From assembly GCA_019056875.1 (NCBI GenBank), contig DXJA01000231.1, positions 1 through 17,255 on the forward strand: 17,255 nucleotides of DNA, in the 5' to 3' direction. Shown in pieces: positions 15,496 to 17,255 of the stretch. Below the pieces are notes generated by a model. The model did not search any database, had not been told where the DNA came from, and saw only the letters and a list, made by a program, of their open reading frames with translations. Position 1 is the stretch's first letter. Every line of letters begins with the position of its first letter. The DNA comes from Candidatus Jordarchaeum madagascarense. GTDB taxonomy: Archaea > Asgardarchaeota > Jordiarchaeia > Jordiarchaeales > Jordiarchaeaceae. The position numbers were made by a program, and so were the translations under genes.

Positions 15496-16785
15496 CTATC
15501 CCCTGTTAATAGCCTCTTGGTAAACGCTCAGGTACTTCTCCGCAGCTTTTCTTACATTAAATTTCTCTTCGACGACTTGTTTTGCCCGCTCACCCATTCT
15601 CTTCTTAAGTTCCTTATCTGAAAGTAATTCACAAGTTTTTTCTGCTAATTCTGCATAGTTCCCTTGTTCTATTAGGAATCCATTGAAACCGTGTTCAATC
15701 TGCACACCTATCCCCCCCACATCATACGCAACAACAGGCCTTTCCGAAGCCATGGCTTCAGTAAGTGACAACCCAAACCCTTCCATCCTAGAAGGAAGAA
15801 CAACCACATCTGCCATTTTATAAATTTTAGGAATATCCTCGTGGGGAACATTTCCAAGAAAAATTGTATCACTTTCCAAGTCTAATTCTTTTACCAATTT
15901 TTGAATCTTTGACCTTCTTTGCTCTCTAATTCCTAGAACGTCATCGCTCAATGAACCATTTCCTACACATACAAGTTTTGCATTTAGACATTCTTTTTTA
16001 ATTATGGAAAACGCTCTTAAAAGGTCTTCATGACTTTTTACCGGATCTATTCTCGCAACACATAATACTATCTCTGACTCCAGAGGGAGCCCTTTCTCCT
16101 TTTTGAAGTTGTAACCTTCCTTTTCATCTAAATAAAATCTACTTGGCTCAATGAATGGATGGATACAAACCAATTTTTCTTCAGGCACGCCCAAAGATTT
16201 TGCATGGTTAAGATACTCATAAGTTGAAAAAATTACTTTATCACACTTTTTCAATCGCTCCGCGGCTTGCCGCCCTAAAGCATTTCCCATTTTTTTGGTG
16301 AACGGCACATGCCATGTGTAAACTACCGGAACTGAAAAGTCTAGGTAATCTGGTGTCAGATGGAGCTGCCAATCATGGGGATTAATTATATCTATTTTTT
16401 TATTAGAACAAAGTTGCATAATCTTTGAGGCAACAGATTTATTGAACTTAACGAAATCTTCATAACCTTCTCTACTCCATTTTCCCTCAGATCTTAATCC
16501 ATGGATTTGTTCATAGAGTTTTTCTTTAAACAAAGAGTAGCGATTCCAATCCTCCTCTTTACTACCTACCCCCACTCTATATACCTTCACACCATCTACT
16601 ATCTCTTCAGAAGGTATAGAGGGTTTCCCCAGATGTACCTCGTAAACCTCACAGTTTCTCCTCAAAAACTCTTGAGAAAGATAATAGAGGTAATATGAAA
16701 CCCCCCCTACATACGGGTAAAAAGAATGACTGGCAAGACAAATTTTGTAGCTATTAGCCTCCACGGAATTTTCCTTAATTGACAT
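15496..16785 (-). CDS. GT4-family glycosyltransferase (GT-B fold), first gene of the glycan operon
   Basis: About 429 residues. The N-terminal domain has the glycine loop YPYVGGVSYYLYYLSQ. The donor domain has R and K in VARIDPVKSHEDL (nucleotide-sugar phosphate binding), VCVGNGS, the EX7E motif in EGFGLSLTE (E335/E343), and VAYDVGGIGVQIEHG. A short segment after VCVGNGS (DDVLGIREQRRSKIQ) resembles trehalose/sucrose-type GT4 enzymes, but the likeness is not enough to name a product. Start: ATG 16785, with GAGG (16798-16795) nine bases before it; ATG 16800 is also in frame and would add five residues but has no ribosome binding site. With the following glycosyltransferase and methyltransferase it forms one transcription unit. 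Confidence 0.88.
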   Translation of the reverse strand: MSIKENSVEANSYKICLASHSFYPYVGGVSYYLYYLSQEFLRRNCEVYEVHLGKPSIPSEEIVDGVKVYRVGVGSKEEDWNRYSLFKEKLYEQIHGLRSEGKWSREGYEDFVKFNKSVASKIMQLCSNKKIDIINPHDWQLHLTPDYLDFSVPVVYTWHVPFTKKMGNALGRQAAERLKKCDKVIFSTYEYLNHAKSLGVPEEKLVCIHPFIEPSRFYLDEKEGYNFKKEKGLPLESEIVLCVARIDPVKSHEDLLRAFSIIKKECLNAKLVCVGNGSLSDDVLGIREQRRSKIQKLVKELDLESDTIFLGNVPHEDIPKIYKMADVVVLPSRMEGFGLSLTEAMASERPVVAYDVGGIGVQIEHGFNGFLIEQGNYAELAEKTCELLSDKELKKRMGERAKQVVEEKFNVRKAAEKYLSVYQEAINRG

Positions 16786-16800
16786 AACTAGTTTCCTCAT

Positions 16801-17200
16801 TTAATCTTAAGTGGATGATACGTCTCCTACTTTAGATGAATCATGTGTCTCGCTAGCCCTTTAACTCAAAATTAAAATTCCACTAATTTAATAGCGTTTC
16901 AAATATCTGTTTTATGCACTTGGCTTTTTTCTTATTTCTACGGCAATAAGTTACTATTTAACCAAATGGCTGTTGTAATATTTTTTTTGCAACCGACTTT
17001 AATTATTTTAGAGGAGGTTTACGTAAGGAACAAGTTCCTTTCATGAGTGCGTTTTTATGAATTGACAAAGGATTTGATGGATAATTTAAATCTTTCGTGA
17101 ATACTTCTCAAACCCGAAATTCTTTTAATTTTTTTTAATATTATTTATAGCGCTCCACAAAAGTAATGCGAGTTTTTATTTTTGATGTATGAGGTTCTCT
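16801..17200. other. Gap between the glycan operon and the last gene
   Basis: No complete gene or RNA found. It holds an unattached strong ribosome binding site (GAGGAGGT 17011-17018) followed by a perfect hairpin (17025-17040), and a TATA-like TTATTTATA at 17141-17149 that suits the gene starting at 17201. The operon's own promoter on the minus strand is not clear. Confidence 0.4.
17025..17040 (+). repeat. Perfect hairpin AAGGAAC-AA-GTTCCTT
   Basis: Seven-base stem with a 2-base loop (or six with 4), just after GAGGAGGT. Not followed by a T run, so not a terminator. Role unknown. Confidence 0.4.
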
Positions 17201-17255
17201 ATGGGTGTGAGGGAGCATACGCTCATGACGCGTTCGGGTGGTGTGTTGCGCCCAA
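17201..17255 (+). CDS. Start of an unidentified gene, cut by the window edge
   Basis: The reading begins MGVREHTLMTRSGGVLRP and runs off the end. GAGGT at 17191-17195 lies five bases before ATG 17201, and a TATA-like box lies about 55 bases upstream. An alternative frame from ATG 17185 is also open to the edge, but has no ribosome binding site. Eighteen residues are too few to name a family. Confidence 0.45.
   Translation, partial: MGVREHTLMTRSGGVLRP

Overview
This window looks like chromosome of an uncultured archaeon. Three things point there: a one-domain histone, TATA-like boxes about 45-60 bases upstream of several starts, and strong GAGGTG-type ribosome binding sites with frequent GTG and TTG starts. 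The mix of a single-chain fatty acyl-CoA synthetase, an NDP-forming acyl-CoA synthetase alpha subunit, a BtpA-family protein and a DraG-like hydrolase fits Bathyarchaeia-like Thermoproteota. That placement is an inference from gene content. I see no rRNA, tRNA, CRISPR array or insertion sequence.

Layout. Positions 258-4815 carry lipid or acid metabolism genes: an AMP-forming acyl-CoA synthetase (+), a paired-CBS protein (-), a BtpA-family gene broken by two one-base deletions (+), and a stand-alone old-yellow-enzyme-type reductase with a Cys cluster (+). Positions 4856-6848 (-) hold a two-gene operon of a GNAT acyltransferase and an enolase-superfamily N-acylamino-acid racemase/OSBS-like enzyme. 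Positions 7115-8042 (-) hold an ADP-ribosylglycohydrolase interrupted by one extra G in a G run.

Positions 8042-10032 are AT-rich and gene-poor, with only a short histone and a 145-residue protein of unknown function. Then come a lone NDP-forming acyl-CoA synthetase alpha subunit (+) and, convergent to it, a hisC-type aminotransferase (-). Positions 12673-16785 (-) form a glycan-type cluster: two GT4 glycosyltransferases and a methyltransferase in one tight operon, then a second methyltransferase with its own likely promoter. The last bases hold the start of a further gene on the + strand.

How they fit together. Two CoA-ligase types plus a dienoyl-CoA-reductase-like flavoprotein suggest activation and reduction of carboxylic acids. 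The racemase/acyltransferase pair suggests N-acylation and epimerisation of amino acids, as in the D-to-L conversion pathway known from Geobacillus, but without the deacylase. The GT4/methyltransferase block suggests a surface or lipid-linked glycan. The most notable signals are the N-acyl amino acid operon, the histone with a shortened third helix, the intragenic codon-use change in the acyl-CoA synthetase, and three single-base frameshifts in otherwise well-conserved genes.
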